64,000 bases of DNA from Primulina eburnea. Taxonomy: Eukaryota; Streptophyta; Magnoliopsida; Lamiales; Gesneriaceae. Both the position numbers and the translations under genes were made by a program. Of the stretch, positions 1-12,704 are shown piece by piece. Positions within the stretch are counted from its first letter, which is position 1; each line of letters opens with the position of its first letter. The stretch is from positions 36,261,321 to 36,325,320 of the forward strand of contig NC_133115.1 of the NCBI RefSeq assembly GCF_022965805.1, read 5' to 3'. The notes under the pieces are model-generated. The model ran no database searches and was not told where the DNA came from. It saw only the letters and a program-made list of their open reading frames with translations.

Positions 1-56
1 CATTCTTTCGGGTATCTGAACATTGCATACTCAATGTGGGGGAGAAGGTGATGCAG

Positions 57-124
57 GGCAATGCGTCAGCGGTTTCACTGGCCTGGATGTTTACATTCCT
101 CCTCCTTGCGGACCACTTTGGTAA
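57..124 (+). CDS. Possible terminal exon of a gene entering from the left edge
   Basis: After a CAG acceptor-like site at 54-56, one frame reads to a TAA at 122-124 and ends in the residues GLDVYIPPPCGPLW. This has the look of a real C-terminus but I do not recognise the family. A second frame over the same bases encodes a hydrophobic stretch (SLAWMFTFLLLADHFG) followed by GTAAGA, which looks like a splice donor, so the segment could instead be an internal exon. Everything upstream lies outside the window, so the choice cannot be settled here. Confidence 0.22.
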
Positions 125-1769
125 GATCCCTGGAGTTTATATTTCTTGAGTTCTTTTCGCAACATAATAATAGTGTCCAGGATCTTGGGAGATATTTTTA
201 TGGGCCGCTACCATATCGTGTTTGATTATGGCAAATCGAGAGTTGGTTCGATGAAGCAGCTTAAACTAGTCGATTATATATGTGGCTTCCAAGTTAACTT
301 TAAGACTTAATGATATAGGAGATTTATGTGAATGAGATTTCGTTTTTCTGTTTGATTATCAAATACCACATATTAGGTTGAGAAGTTATTTAGTATAGTC
401 ACTCCATAATCTAATGGATATTCTAAAAGAGTTATAACAAGAACACAATTTCACGCTCACTCTAATAACGATTCTGAAACAGGCTAGGATACAATTTGAT
501 GCTCTCACACACACACACACACATGTAGCTCATAAACATGTTGAAAATGCTAAATCAACGATAAAAATTATTGCGAGGGCATAAAGAATAGGCCAATGAT
601 CAGTAGTTCGTTAATCTGGAATATATTCAATGCAAACAAAAAATATCCACGTTTTCATCCATGTCATAAAAAACAACCACAAAGAAGAGACGCTATGTAT
701 GTTAAATCAACAAGAAAAATAATTGTTAATGCATTATATGTTTCATGATTAAACAAAAGTTTACTCATTTTCGTTGGGGAAAGACTTCTATTTGATTGGA
801 CCACTATCCCCATCAGTTTATATGAATGTATTTAATTAGTTTGAATAATATTTAAATGTTCGGTTTGACTATTTAAAATAGTCAAACATACCACTCGAGC
901 ATAACATAGGCCCATAAAAGTTGCTACGATATTGGGTTCTGACTTGAGCTAGACCTCACTTAGACACGGACCGGATCTATGGGCTGAAGGCCCAATTGGC
1001 ATGTCCGAGGCTTTAAATTTATCAACATGACGTCATCTAGTATGTCATTGCCTTGGCATTTCTGAACTCGCAGCGTCATAAGCCAAAAGAAAAAATCAAT
1101 GCCCGGAATTTGTTCGTTTTCTGCGATCCTATGCGGCAACCTCTAGAACCATTCATGAAATTCGTGGCCCCCTTAATTTTCCCACACAGATTACTTACAT
1201 ATATCCTCATATCCAAGTGGGTTTTGTTTCTCGATATATTTGTATGCACGATATTTGCACGGTTCTTTGATTTTCTTTTACCTTGTTGCGAACTCCTGTT
1301 TCTCTGTTTTTGTTAATATCAGTTTGGTTCTTGATATAATCATACTTTCTTCCTGCTTCTTAGGATTGGATACGATCGTGGTTTTCCTAATCTTATCTTA
1401 TATTTCGTGCTTTGTTTTGATTCTTCAAACGATAAAAACAGTTGAAATTAAGAAAAGGTATAAAAGGGTTTACATTAATTCTATTATTTTAAAACTTCAG
1501 CTCCAAATTCATTGAGTCGTCACTAAACTTAATCTTGGGTCTGCTCCTGTTACTACTGCTTTTTTCGATAGTTTTTGCTAAATCTCTGTTTTATAATTTG
1601 CTGCGTGATTCCTGGACTGCAGTGATGATATGAAGCGCAATCAAACTTCGTGACTAAATTCCATGGAGGATGGTTGAATAGCCCGTATTTTTGCTCACAG
1701 TATCGGTTTCAGTTATTTGTCAGTTGCACTTTTACAGTTTACTAAGCTTTAAAAGCTCTTGGTTCAACC
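125..1769. other. Upstream region and 5' UTR/intron of the 1.77-kb gene
   Basis: No coding exon is recognisable. The stretch is AT-rich with a short CA microsatellite near 507-523. GGCCCA/TGGGCY (site II-type) motifs lie at about 909-914, 980-985 and 989-994, which suggests a promoter for the downstream gene around 0.9-1.05 kb. Pyrimidine-rich DNA from 1.2 to 1.75 kb could be a 5' UTR intron. Short open frames here have no family resemblance. Confidence 0.4.
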
Positions 1770-3367
1770 ATGTCGGTATTTCACGTACCTGGAGCCTTTA
1801 GCAGTTGCCACTCTCAGTTGGATATGAATGTGCTACAAGAGACTATTTCTTACAATGTAATACATATTAATTCATTGATTCATAACGTCAGTTCTATAGT
1901 TCCGTCTAGGAGCCTTTATCATAGAAAACAGAAGATCTGCTCTTTTTCTAAGAATTTTGTTAATCAATTCAAAATCCAACGCTTCTCACACCAAGTTACT
2001 TCAAAGAGATGGCTGGTAAGCATTATCTTCTTAGTTATCCTTGACAAGCACAGAGCACAATCATAGGACAAGAAATTACTTTTCTCTTCTATCTTTTTGA
2101 AATATATATTTTTCTTCTAGTGCCGTTCCCAAGATTCCATTTCACCTGAAAATGAGTATCGCTCATCACGCAATATAGCAATCAGCTTGTTAAGGCGATA
2201 CCGTAGTTTTGTTGAGCGTGGAGGAGGTGACAACCTAAAAGTATGTCCTATATTTTTTGCTTGTCTGGTTTCTTACAAATACGTTGTTTCTCCTTGCTTA
2301 TTCACTTATTGAATGATTTCTAGGAGTTCATTATCGCCGGTGTTAATTCTTATGCATTGGGATGCACTGATGAGGGCTTGAGGAAAGAACTTACTGATAT
2401 GAAGGAATCTGGTGTCGAAATTGAAGCAATGCAGGCTTATGGAGGCAGTACAAGCTTAAAATACAAGATTATCTCCCAAGAAGTTAGTAATCTTATATTT
2501 GAGCAAGTGATAAATTTTTTGGAGGGTTCCACGAACCTATATATTTTTTTGTTTTTCACTATCAATTCATTTGTGTAGATTGATGAATGCATCTTATGGC
2601 TGGGCATTGTGTTTATAACAATTCTTTGTACACCACAACCAACTGTAGTTCGATGGTCATCCACGCCTTCAGTGTCAGATAAGATGCTGCTCCAATGGAA
2701 GGGTTTCTGTGCAATCATAGCGAATGCATACTACATGAGAGGAATGGCTTGGTAAGATACTGTTGGCTTTTTTCAATCTTATTCTTTCAATTTTTTTTGT
2801 TAAAAAAGTTGATGTTCAATCCCCGCCTATCTTTCCATATGATTTACCCAATACCTTATCCATATTGGTCCAAAAACTATTGATAAATCATACATCACGG
2901 AGTATGAACGATTTTTCCTTGTATGTGCGCATTTCATGTTACGTGATTGCTTATGACGACACTCTCATATTGCTTGATAGCTCAACAGATATGCTTTAAC
3001 ATTTTATATCGATAAAGCTTCGGTTTTGGACCAGCAAAGCTGAAATTCCAAATCCTGAAATAATGGATACTGTTTACCTTTATTAACTTTAGGCTTCCTG
3101 TGAAGACTCTCCAACTGGAACAAATGGCAGTAATGGGGAACGCAGAAGAGCCATCAGTTGTTGCTAGCCGTATGAGACTAGTATTTAGCACCCTTGAGGT
3201 CCGTTTTCTGTGTTTTGATTTCCTGAAAATATTTGAGAATTATTCTTGGCTATTTCTTGGGTGGTGGTGGTTGATTCGAAATACAATCGATTTCAAAAAA
3301 AAAAAAAAAAGAGTATTGAAATGAGCTTTTCATGCAGGTCGTGAGTCCACAATGGCCAAGAGTATAA
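1770..3367 (+). CDS. Conserved plant protein of unknown function, 277 aa, 6 exons
   Basis: Exons 1770-2015, 2121-2240, 2324-2482, 2579-2751, 3093-3198 and 3338-3367 join in phase to 834 nt with a TAA stop, and every junction is GT-AG. The N-terminal ~85 residues are basic and Ser-rich and could be an organelle transit peptide. The middle (SLLRRYRSFVERGGGDNLKE, then GCTDEGLRKEL) and the C-terminal part (LWLGIVFITILCTPQP, a likely membrane or buried helix; QWKGFCAIIANAYYMRGMAW; EEPSVVASRMRLVFSTLE) resemble a protein I remember as widespread and single-copy in land plants without an assigned function. The conserved final residues VVSPQWPRV support the tiny last exon. The start is the first ATG in frame and precedes the variable region. 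The gene is convergent with UTP6, whose stop lies about 290 bp away. Confidence 0.8.
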
Positions 3368-3658
3368 TATGGTGATGGCGCATCCAACATCAACATCTCA
3401 CTTCGTCGCTCTTCCCTTCATTCACACGAAACACAGGACATGATTTATGCCTAGAATATCAATTAATTTGTGCCCCGTGTAATACAGAATTCGTTAACTA
3501 TGTATGCATCTCTGAAAATGTATATTAATGCATGGCAGAAATTAGTATACAATTATACTCTTCAAATAACTCACGTCTCTGGATCCTAGTACTACACAAT
3601 CCAAAACTAGTGCCGAAACATCAATCAGCAAAAAAATGAACAGAGATTACAAATTTGA

Positions 3659-6600
3659 TCACAGAGTTGTAAAAGTAACAAGCGAAAAACCATTTTTGAG
3701 CACTTTCATAGCCCGCCAATGGACAGCCGCAGCAGTTTCTGATGTTCCCATCTGGAATACAAAGATAGCAATAAGAATATACATGGTAATAAACAAGAGA
3801 ACCTAAAATTAAGAGAGATCAATGTCCGGCCAAGAGGACGCATATAATAAAAACAAGAATTAAGGTTGATTGTGGAGTGTCATTGTTTCATCCAATAATT
3901 TGATGCACCGACAGTAGATAAAGGTTAGCTCCCAAGGGTTAAGATTGGAAAATGACTTCACAGACCACCAAATAAAGAGGTTATCATTTTTTACCTTCAA
4001 CTCCATGGAATGATAGTCTTGCCACAGGCTTGTGTCTTGGTGGTAAGTTGTAAGTGCAGATTCATACAATTTCCGAGCATTTGAAAGACCTGCTTTGTCC
4101 CCAGCAGATGCAAGATTCATTTCTAGCTCAATACATTTTCTGTATATGGCAAGTCCGGGATGCGGTAGGGCAAGAAATCTGCAGTCCAGAAAAAGGATAA
4201 AAGATCATATGCATCAGTGCAAAAGTTTATCACGGGTAGGTCAACATATGAAATACTTATGACGCATGCATACATATATGTACCCACCGCTTATACATAA
4301 GTCGCGAGCTATCAACTCCATCCCTTTGAAGAATATAATTTACAATTATTGATGAGAGAGAAAACCCAAAATCATTTCCGCCATATTTGGCCAATGAAAG
4401 CACTGCAGTATCCACAAGCTTGTCAAAATAGTGTCTCTGGTTTGCAAAATATTTTAGTCCCTGCAAATCACCAAAGGAAAACCTAGTTACCAAGTCGAGA
4501 AATCCCTTTTTCTTCCTCACAGTTTTACCAAGCATACAAATCACCATCACGGCAGACTGTAAAATCGGAGGAGGTTCAAGAAACTACTCCGCAACAATCA
4601 ATTGGCAGTATTACTAGCTTGCTTAAAATGCAAAAAGGACATTAGTTTGAGACAAAGAGTCAGCACATAAATAGATAAGAGTTTAGTGCAGTGCTTGTAA
4701 TTTCACAGAAGGAATAAGGTATCAAGATTTCTGCATACCATAAGCCAGATGTTTTCTGCTTCTAAAATGCTAACTTTTATCAAAACATTGTTGAGGAGTT
4801 CAAAGATATAAGGTTGATCAGCCTTGTTAGGAGAGAGAGTCACGCCCTGAATATGTCTCATTTCTATGGACAGACGCCAGGTCCATAAATGCACCGCATT
4901 TGAAAATTTTCCGGAGCAAAGTCTTTCAACCAGCCTTTTAGCTTCATCCAATTTTCTCAGCTGCAATAAGAACGAAACATGCAGGCAAGCAAGATCTTCT
5001 GTCATGCAGCAAAGGTTCTCAGCCTTCTCAAATACTGTTTCAAGATGTGAAACAACTTTAATCGCATGACCATGCTTGGTCAAGAAAGCGTTTGTTTCTC
5101 CATCGCCCCCTTCATCACTAGCTGCATCCATGAGGAATTTTACATAAACATTGAACATTGAAGCTGATGGTAGAAATTTCAAACCCTCCTCGTAAACCTA
5201 GAAATACCACACACATGAAAGGTGAGTCTCAAATGCAACTTCATACCACAAGTTCATAATGTCCACTGTATCAAACAAAAAAACAAATCAGTTAACAGTA
5301 CAACAATAAACAGATTTGATTTGTACTTCATTTCAACCATACCATTATTCTGTGAATTGGGGGCCTAGTGCCATGTGGGAACTATTATCTACGAGCCTTG
5401 CATCATAATAAGGCATTTGAAGTCTAAAAGTACAAATTCAACATTGAATCTGTCAATAAAATCTTCTGTGGCATGAAGATTGCTGGTTGATTATTTGCCA
5501 GTGGCAGCTTGGCGTACATGGTACTTTGAAACCAGCTGCCAAGAAAAATTTCACAATTGGCCAACAAGTATTAATACCTGGCTGTTATGATACTTTGGAA
5601 CAACTACACGAATTGAGTACATCTAATCATTTTAGGACGCCCTAATCAAATAGTTTCAGTTCAAACCTATCAAATTTTTACAGTATGCTTGGTTGGCCAG
5701 GAATCTAATCCGTGAGGAGAATTTTTTAAAAATAAATAATTATGAAAGAAAAGGAAAATAATCATAGCACTTGATAGATTATATTCACGTGTATATTCTA
5801 ACAAAATGTTGATTCTAAGAAACAATCTTTATTTAATACGATAAATATTTCAAAATTAATAAGTATGGCCTCAAAATAAATTATCTAAAATTTAGAACAA
5901 GAATGATGACAAACTTTTCAATATGTCATCCATAACACGTCTCAAAGCAATTAAGTCTTGGAAAAAACAAAGACAAGAAATAATGTTTTAATCTTGCAAT
6001 ATAACTACCTACTATAGATATTGAAACTAACAAAAGATAAATATAAAACGCATCCACGGTGGCAGCTGTTGGAGACCCTGTGGATCCAAAGCCTAATCCT
6101 GGTCACTAATTGCAGAAAGTCCAATGGGATAATATATGAAGTGTACGCATAGACATATTAAATAATCATGGAGAAAGGGTCCTTTCTATGGGACGAAACC
6201 CTCTACTACACTTGGTGCTCCAAACCGTGCTACACTATACTCGAACAATCTAAGTTTGCACAAATTTTAAAAAACTAAAAGCACAAAATATTATATATAA
6301 ACACAATTCAATACTGACAAATATCTCAAGTAATTTATTTATTTTTTTTAAGAAAATATAAATAAAATATTATGTCTGTGATTTATTATATTTTGCTTAT
6401 AAAAATTCATGCAAATGGGATTTGTTTGAGCATACGGTAGCACGGATTGAAGTACTAAATGTAGCAAAGGATTTTGTTCCCCCCTTTACAATGCATTAAT
6501 TTGAATCAAGGGAAGTTACTAATGGATTGCTGTATTCACATCCCTTGGATAGGAGAGAGGAATGATCAACTAAGATGTTAAGATTCACATTATGCATACC

Positions 6601-8330
6601 ACATAAACATATTAGTTCATTGTCAAAAACCTCTTAACTCGAGATCAAATTTCCATCTAAGTTGTTGGCACAAAATAATGCATGGTAAAGGGAATTACGA
6701 TATTAAACTGGTCAACCTGGGTCGCCTTTCCCAACTGTTCAGGATTTATTCCTTTGATGTCACCTATTTCAACCCTTGCAAGCCAATCCCAGTACTGCGG
6801 ATCTTTTGCAAATTCCTTTTTCATGTCATCGAGTATTTTCTTTCGTGTATCATCTGAAAGAGGCAGATCTATGGCTTCTAGTATCTCTAGTAACCGAGTT
6901 CTGAGACTGAAAGCTGTTGGCAGAGCGAGGATTGCAGCACTATAAACAGTTTGTAGAATGTTCAATCCATGCTCCCTAAACAAATCAACCTTCCCCATAG
7001 ATTCACGCTCTTGGAGATCAAACATTTTATCATCTTCCCCTGGCTCATTCAAAGCCATAAACAATTCCTTGTTATCATCTCTCCACTGTCTCTCATCAAC
7101 ACCTCTCTGATCACGAGTCAGGGTCCCCTAATCCTCTCCTAATGCAACCTTTCGGGCTTTTAACTTGTTCAGATATGTGAGTTCCATACGAATGTACTCT
7201 ATCCACAAGTCCTCTGAAGTAGGGCATGCTCTCAAACCATTTTGCATTAGAGAACGAGCAGCTGCAACATTCAGATTCTGATCGAATTCCCAAGCAGCAG
7301 CATATATCCATACACCAGGCACTTTCGGATGAAACCTAACTAGTTGAGCCAGAGCCTATACAAACAAAAGATGGGAAATTGTATGTGTCAGGTTCAAGTC
7401 CAGGCACCGAAAGGAGAACAAATGGAGCCAAATCAATTTATGATACCAATGCGTGATTTTTATCTATACACTCTACGTACCTAAAGAAACCATTTTAATT
7501 GCTTTTTCCATGCTAACGTAAGTCTTCAACCCAATATCCTGGTGTCGAATAAGTTTATTGATGAAAAATTAGATCTTTACTTTGTTTTCGCGATTTGAAC
7601 AAAAATGCAAAGCTCCATACACTTCCCTACTGAAATCCAAGATGTAAGAACAAAAGTGACCATATTAAGGTAGTTTTCCAAGAATCCAGATGTAAGAACA
7701 AAAGTCACCATATTAAGGTAGTTTTGCTAGACTTAGTAAAGTGCCAATAAAATGTTTTGAAATTATACATAGAACTTAGGAAACAAACCTAAGCCAAGCG
7801 AAATTGTAAAAATTGCATCAATCATAAAAATGATATGAGCTCGATATAAACTAATCTAATTTCAACATCTAAAAAATGAGAACAAAAACAGTCAATATAA
7901 AAGCAATACCTTCTTTAGCACACAAAAAAAATACCTTCTTCATTCTCCCGTTGCCACGCGCTCTGCAAAACTCCAAATATTGAAACCAAAGTTCAATGTC
8001 TCCCTTAAACCGGTTCGTGGCAAGCCGATAAGTTTCTAAAATTCTGGAGACCCCAGCGTAATCGGAGACTGACTTCTTCGATTTTTTACCGCCGGAATTA
8101 TTTGAAAAAGATTTTTTACGAAGGAGGCGGAGGGATTCGAGATTCTTTTCGTAGTCGATGTAGGCTAAGAAATCTTGCTTGAGGGGGCTCGGTCTTTTGA
8201 GACGGTACTCGAACTTGCGGCGGCGCTTAACAATCTCAGCTAGCTCTCGGCGGCTGAACAATCCCCGACGCTCTAGATCATCTAACTCGTCTAGCATGCG
8301 CTCTAGCTTGAATTGCACCACGTCCGCCAT
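3659..8330 (-). CDS. UTP6: U3 snoRNA-associated protein 6 (UTP6), with an in-frame TAG
   Basis: Six exons on the minus strand, 7935-8330, 6717-7355, 4739-5197, 4288-4460, 3995-4178 and 3659-3751, total 1944 nt (647 aa), the usual UTP6 length, with all junctions GT-AG and in phase. The start MADVVQFKLERMLDELDDLE is the UTP6 N-terminus. Later exons hold HAT (half-a-TPR) repeats such as DIELWFQYLEFCRARGN, VWIYAAAWEFDQN and DTSLWQDYHSMELK. UTP6 is a subunit of the small-subunit processome for 18S rRNA maturation in the nucleolus. Codon 208 (7128-7130) is TAG, while the same frame continues with clear UTP6 sequence on both sides. A Lys codon (AAG) is expected there. If real, the product stops at 207 aa. 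TGGGCC (8435-8440) and TGGGCT (8474-8479) lie upstream, as in many ribosome-biogenesis promoters. Intron 2 (about 1.5 kb) carries a MITE. Confidence 0.9.
6180..6486. mobile_element. MITE with ~55-bp inverted termini inside UTP6 intron 2
   Basis: The left arm at about 6191-6245 (GGGACGAAACCCTCTACTAC, then AAACCGTGCTACACTATACTC) is the imperfect reverse complement of the right arm at about 6428-6482 (GAGCATACGGTAGCACGG ... AAAGGATTTTGTTCCC). About 180 bp of AT-rich DNA lies between. The GGG-starting termini suggest a Mutator-type MITE, but I cannot define a clean 9-bp target-site duplication. The element is intronic and does not touch the splice sites. Confidence 0.55.
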
Positions 8331-8339
8331 TGCCGGTAG

Positions 8340-10144
8340 AATCTCAAGCAAGTGCTCGTTCAGGCGTGGGGGAAAACGGACCGAGAGATGACTGCGTGTT
8401 TACGCACGGAGGAAATCGAAGGGAATACAATTAGTGGGCCGATTATAAAATGGACTGTATTGGTCTATGGTTTTGGGCTTTGGTGCTTCATGGAGTGTAT
8501 AATTTTTTCTCTTTTTTCATAGGGAGACGTGGGTATGTTCGGCAATTTTTTTTTTTCAGGAAAAAAATAAAAAAATCGATCCAAATTTCATTTTTAAATA
8601 ATAAAACCAAACGTTGTCATCTTTTCATTCCTCAAAATATTTTTTATTACGCTATATTAAATTTTTTTATTGTTATATTATATTCTAATCCAATAAATTA
8701 TCTTGAAAAACCTGGAAAATAACTAATGTGCCGCGAAAGAATTAAGATATCTTTATATTAACAAAGAATGTTCACATAACAGCACGTGAATGACTAATAA
8801 TAAAAAATATAATCATAAAATTTAGATAATGTTTAAAATCGATAGAAGAACTTCTTGTTTATGAGTATTTATCGATCTAAATATATCAACTATTATTTTA
8901 CCCATTAAGTTATTTCAAGAAATATATTCAACAAACTCCAATTATTTTAGCCATTAAGATCTTAAAAGATTTCACAAGGCCCTTATCACTTTGTTTTCAA
9001 CTAAATTATCATAGTTAAAATAAAACCACTAAACTTGTTTGTATGTTAAATCTCAATTGTGTTTTTGCTCACTTTTAACCTCTTGCGGATTTTGTTTAAC
9101 TTTGTTTGTTTGTTTTTAGAATACATATTATAGATAGTTAATTTTATATCATACTGTCTCATTTGTAAATTTATGTTGATGATTAATAATTTCATGTGAA
9201 ATAAAATTTTAAAATAATATCACTCAAATAAATATGTGTAGTAAAACACGTATATAGATAAAATAATATGTAATACTCAGTTAAAAAATATAATATATTA
9301 GAATTTTAATATCTAACAAATGTTAATAAATTATCATTGTAATTCATATTTATTATAAGAGTTTTCTTGGTTGAAAAAATTAAAGGATTATCTGAGTAGA
9401 AAGTAATTTCTATTCTTTTTAATTTCTCATTCTATGAATAAAGTTGAAATAAATCAAACTAATCAAATTATACTGTAAATAAAATATTAGACAAATTTGT
9501 AAGAGAGCATTTAGAATTTACATACTCTCAATGTCCATTTTTATTGAAAAATTATCATAAGAAAAATGATATTTACGGACATGTTTTTAATTATACTTGT
9601 AGAAAAGTGTCAAGTTGAGATATATATAGAGACATTAATTAAATATCACAATTTAAAAAAATTACAAATAAAATAAATTATCATATAGGGTGTTTTGTAA
9701 TATCTATCGTCAATTCAACCGAATAATAAAATAAAGTTATTTTTATTTCTAATATCAGTCTCTAAAAATATTTTCTCGAATAGTTTACAATAATATTTGA
9801 AATTTTTCATCTATTGTGTGACCTAATTTATTTTAGAAGAATTTATATTTGCATTTTAGTTAAATTAATATAATATTAATCAAGTTAAATTCGATCACAA
9901 CTCAAATGATCTCATCCGAAAGCAAATTAATATATTATCCTCTACCCATACTTTATCCTAACTATTTCAGTATGACAGATTTTGAGCGGAAGTGAAGGGG
10001 ATAGATAATCATTTACCCACAAATGTATTCCATTGTGTTGCAATAATAATAATAAGCAGTAAGCAATCAATAGCCATGAAGTCTTCCTCCATTCATCACC
10101 AAACAAAATGCACACAAAAAAAGTCCAATCGTAAATCTTAATAT
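8340..10144. other. AT-rich intergenic region
   Basis: The UTP6 promoter side occupies roughly 8340-8520. From about 8.6 to 10.1 kb the sequence is very AT-rich, with no long open frame, no recognisable protein fragment and no obvious terminal repeats. I see nothing else I can name. Confidence 0.5.
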
Positions 10145-12202
10145 TTGATGAAACAGAAGATCCTCAGAAGTCACCGCATCGGGAATGACATGATAGCTCA
10201 CTTTGAAGAGGGTGACTTGGAGAAAAGTCTTTGGTCCATTCTTTGCATACCTCAACGCAACTACGGATGTGTCAAAAGCATACAACTTATGGCTAGATGC
10301 AAAGAAGCAGGTACACCTGCACAAATATATATGTTTCTTTATAAACAAAAGAAAGAAAAGGTGAGGAAAATATGAGAATATGCAGATTGAGAAATTATAC
10401 GATCGACTTTTGGCACCTATGACTTCATACTCTTAAAAAAAGCTTGTTATTATCCATGTGATTTGATGAGTGCTTATTATATATACCTCAGCGCACTCAA
10501 GTTTTATCTTGCTTGTACAATCCTTAGAGGTTAACTGAAGAGTCATTATGGCCATATGAGTTTGTCTTCTCGCCGTATCACCTCACTTACAAAGAGCGCT
10601 GTTCAGCTGCAGGGCGATTCTCTCTCGGCCAAGACAGGTAACCAAGTTACAATTAGAGAATATAGATTCTTAAACTGTAGAAGATTACGCAAAACATAAT
10701 AATTTGAGATTGTTTCCTACAATGAAAAAGTGTATATATAGCAGCTTATCAGTTTCTTCCCAATAAACTAGATGTAGCTCAGCTTCCGTGCTTCCTGTTA
10801 AGTCTGCATACATTGGACTATCAGCTGCGACAACTGAAGGCTCATGGCAAACTGAAAGCGAGGTTCTTACCAAATTAAGTTCTTCTCTGGCACTACGAGG
10901 TTCCGATTTCTAATCATAGATAATTTATGCTCAATTTTGGACATAAACAGACGTGGATGGAAATTTTACAATTAAAAATGTCATACCAGGAGTGTATGGT
11001 CTTCGTGGCTGGGTTAAAGGTTACATTGCCTGAAAGTAGTAACCACTCACTGTGTTTCCAAATAAAGCATGCACTCTCTTAATACAACAAAACAAACACC
11101 TCACAAATATTATAGAACTAAGTACTCAAATACTATAAAATGAGAGAGAACTAGATAAATGAAAGATTTCAGAATGAGGGGAAAGAGCTCTATTAGTCTG
11201 TGTGAAAACGCATATAAAAACATGTCTTCCGTCAAATTTGAAACGTTTACTTTGAATTTAACAAAATGTTTCTGTTGTCAAATTTGACAACTCAAAGAGC
11301 TGCTCAATGATAACACTCAACCAATGCATTTCTTATGTTAATTATTTTTTGCCGACCTTTTGAACAGTCAAACAAATCATAAACCTTATAATAATCTAAT
11401 TTGATGATCATGTTGTTGAAATTGCCGCATGTGTTATTTACTAAATCAGTACATTGCCAAGGTCTTACTTCTTCTATTTACCTATGGTTAAAATTCAGGC
11501 AATATGGAATGTGGGATAGATACACGGATAGGCATCCTACGTCTGATCAAGTTTGCACACTAGGCACAAACGATCCAAAAGAGGACTGGTTCTTCGCTCA
11601 CGTGGGTATATCTCCTCTCTCTTCACAAAATCAACATAAAAATACTCAGGATTGTCTTAAATAGTAATGCAAGTTCAAACTTCAAAAACCATGAAGAAAT
11701 TTAGCATGATTCATGTTGTTATACAGGAGGGCCGCAGACAAGTATGTTCCATCAACATAGGAAATCATATTTGACCTCAACTCGGTAGCTAGTGGAATTT
11801 ACAAGTTGAGATGGTCTATAGCATCAGCCGCCCGTTCTGACTTAGAGGTCTTGCTATCCCTAGAGCTAGCAGCCGTTATTATTGTTATTTTTTAAAAGAA
11901 GACTGCATATAACGGTAATCAATTACTTAAACTCGGCGATCAAAACTGGTGTTTGCAGGTGCATGCTAACCAAATGAATGGCAAACAGCTTGTATTGCAG
12001 TTGCTGAATTAGGAGCAGATAATGCAGTTTGCAGACAAGGAATTCATGGGCTCTATCAGCTTTATGGTGTTGATATTTCCGTGCCTCTTTTAATTGAAGG
12101 TGATAGCTGCATATCTCTTAACCAAGCGAGGGATGGAGATGCATTTGTGGAATTCTTTATGACTATATAAGGCTGGAAGCTCCACCAACACAACAGAGTT
12201 AA
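10145..12202 (+). pseudogene. Rhamnogalacturonan lyase (PL4 family) pseudogene, 5'-truncated
   Basis: Recognisable RG-lyase exons appear in order: ~10145-10310 (GNDMIAHFEEG, then KVFGPFFAYLNATTDVSKAY), ~10530-10637 (WPYEFVFSP), ~10791-10862 (SAYIGLSAATTEGSWQTESE), ~10951-11030 (IKNVIPGVYGLRGWVKGYI), ~11499-11606 (QYGMWDRYTDRHPTSDQV) and two 3' exons, ~11728-11850 and ~11960-12202 (GIHGLYQLYGVDI; ILYDYIRLEAPP). The N-terminal catalytic part is absent. A frameshift sits near 10216, a TAG replaces an expected Trp at 11758-11760, another shift lies near 12000, and a base is missing from a T run near 12147. The exon ending near 11030 runs straight into a dispersed repeat, and the coding piece that should follow is missing. 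The intact enzyme cleaves pectic rhamnogalacturonan I in the cell wall. This copy cannot encode it. Confidence 0.85.
11028..11250 (+). repeat. Dispersed repeat, copy A (interrupts RG-lyase pseudogene)
   Basis: The block containing CACTCACTGTGTTTC, CACTCTCTTAATACA, AACACCTCACAA and GAAAACGCATATAAAA recurs with the same spacing and orientation at about 14230-14435. The match is diverged but continuous. It starts just where the lyase exon breaks off, so its insertion probably removed coding sequence. The family is not identified; it may be an LTR or a non-autonomous element. Confidence 0.5.
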
Positions 12203-12704
12203 TAGAAAGAACTGAAAATGTACATCAAACAAGAAAAAATGATTAATTTCATATGAGACCCCGAGTGCAAGTATCGATTTTTTTGTTCTCTTTCCATTAT
12301 CTGTACGCAGTCGGCAGTGCTTAACCGCTCAAACACTTGGTCACTTGGATGATTTGTGAAAGTTAAAAAAGAAGCAAGCTGTTGTAGGCTTAATTTTTTT
12401 ACTAGCTATTCAGATCGTTGAACAATTCACCACCAACAAATTTAAACTGAAACTAGTACTGATGAATCTGTACGGGCCCTCAGTTTCAGAAAAATAATAT
12501 TTTATAAACAATCACTTCATTCCCTTGAAGGAGGACTGCAGAAAACAGTCAACAAAATGCTCACAGAAGTTCAAACAGCCCTTCATTGGTTCAGTTCTAG
12601 GCACAATATTTTGCAGCAAGCACAGAAGCAATAAGAGAGAACGTAAAAAGGCACAAAAGAAGTCTTGACATCGATTCTGATGGAGCACCAAGTTCTTAGT
12701 TGGA
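12203..12704. other. Short intergenic region between convergent loci
   Basis: This separates the RG-lyase relic from the TDP2 stop codon. It contains no coding or repeat structure that I can name. The TDP2 3' UTR should lie in the right part. Confidence 0.4.

Noticed and set aside
1053..1515. Overlapping plus-strand frames upstream of the 1770 start
   Set aside because: Low-complexity pyrimidine-rich translations typical of a 5' UTR or intron; the conserved protein begins at 1770.
7388..7410. GGTTCAAGTCC, another B-box-like stretch
   Set aside because: The upstream sequence is UTP6 exon 2 and cannot form a tRNA; no acceptor stem is seen.
10067..10348. Minus-strand open frame of 93 aa
   Set aside because: It is antisense to the RG-lyase exon at 10145-10310, whose sense translation is clearly recognisable.
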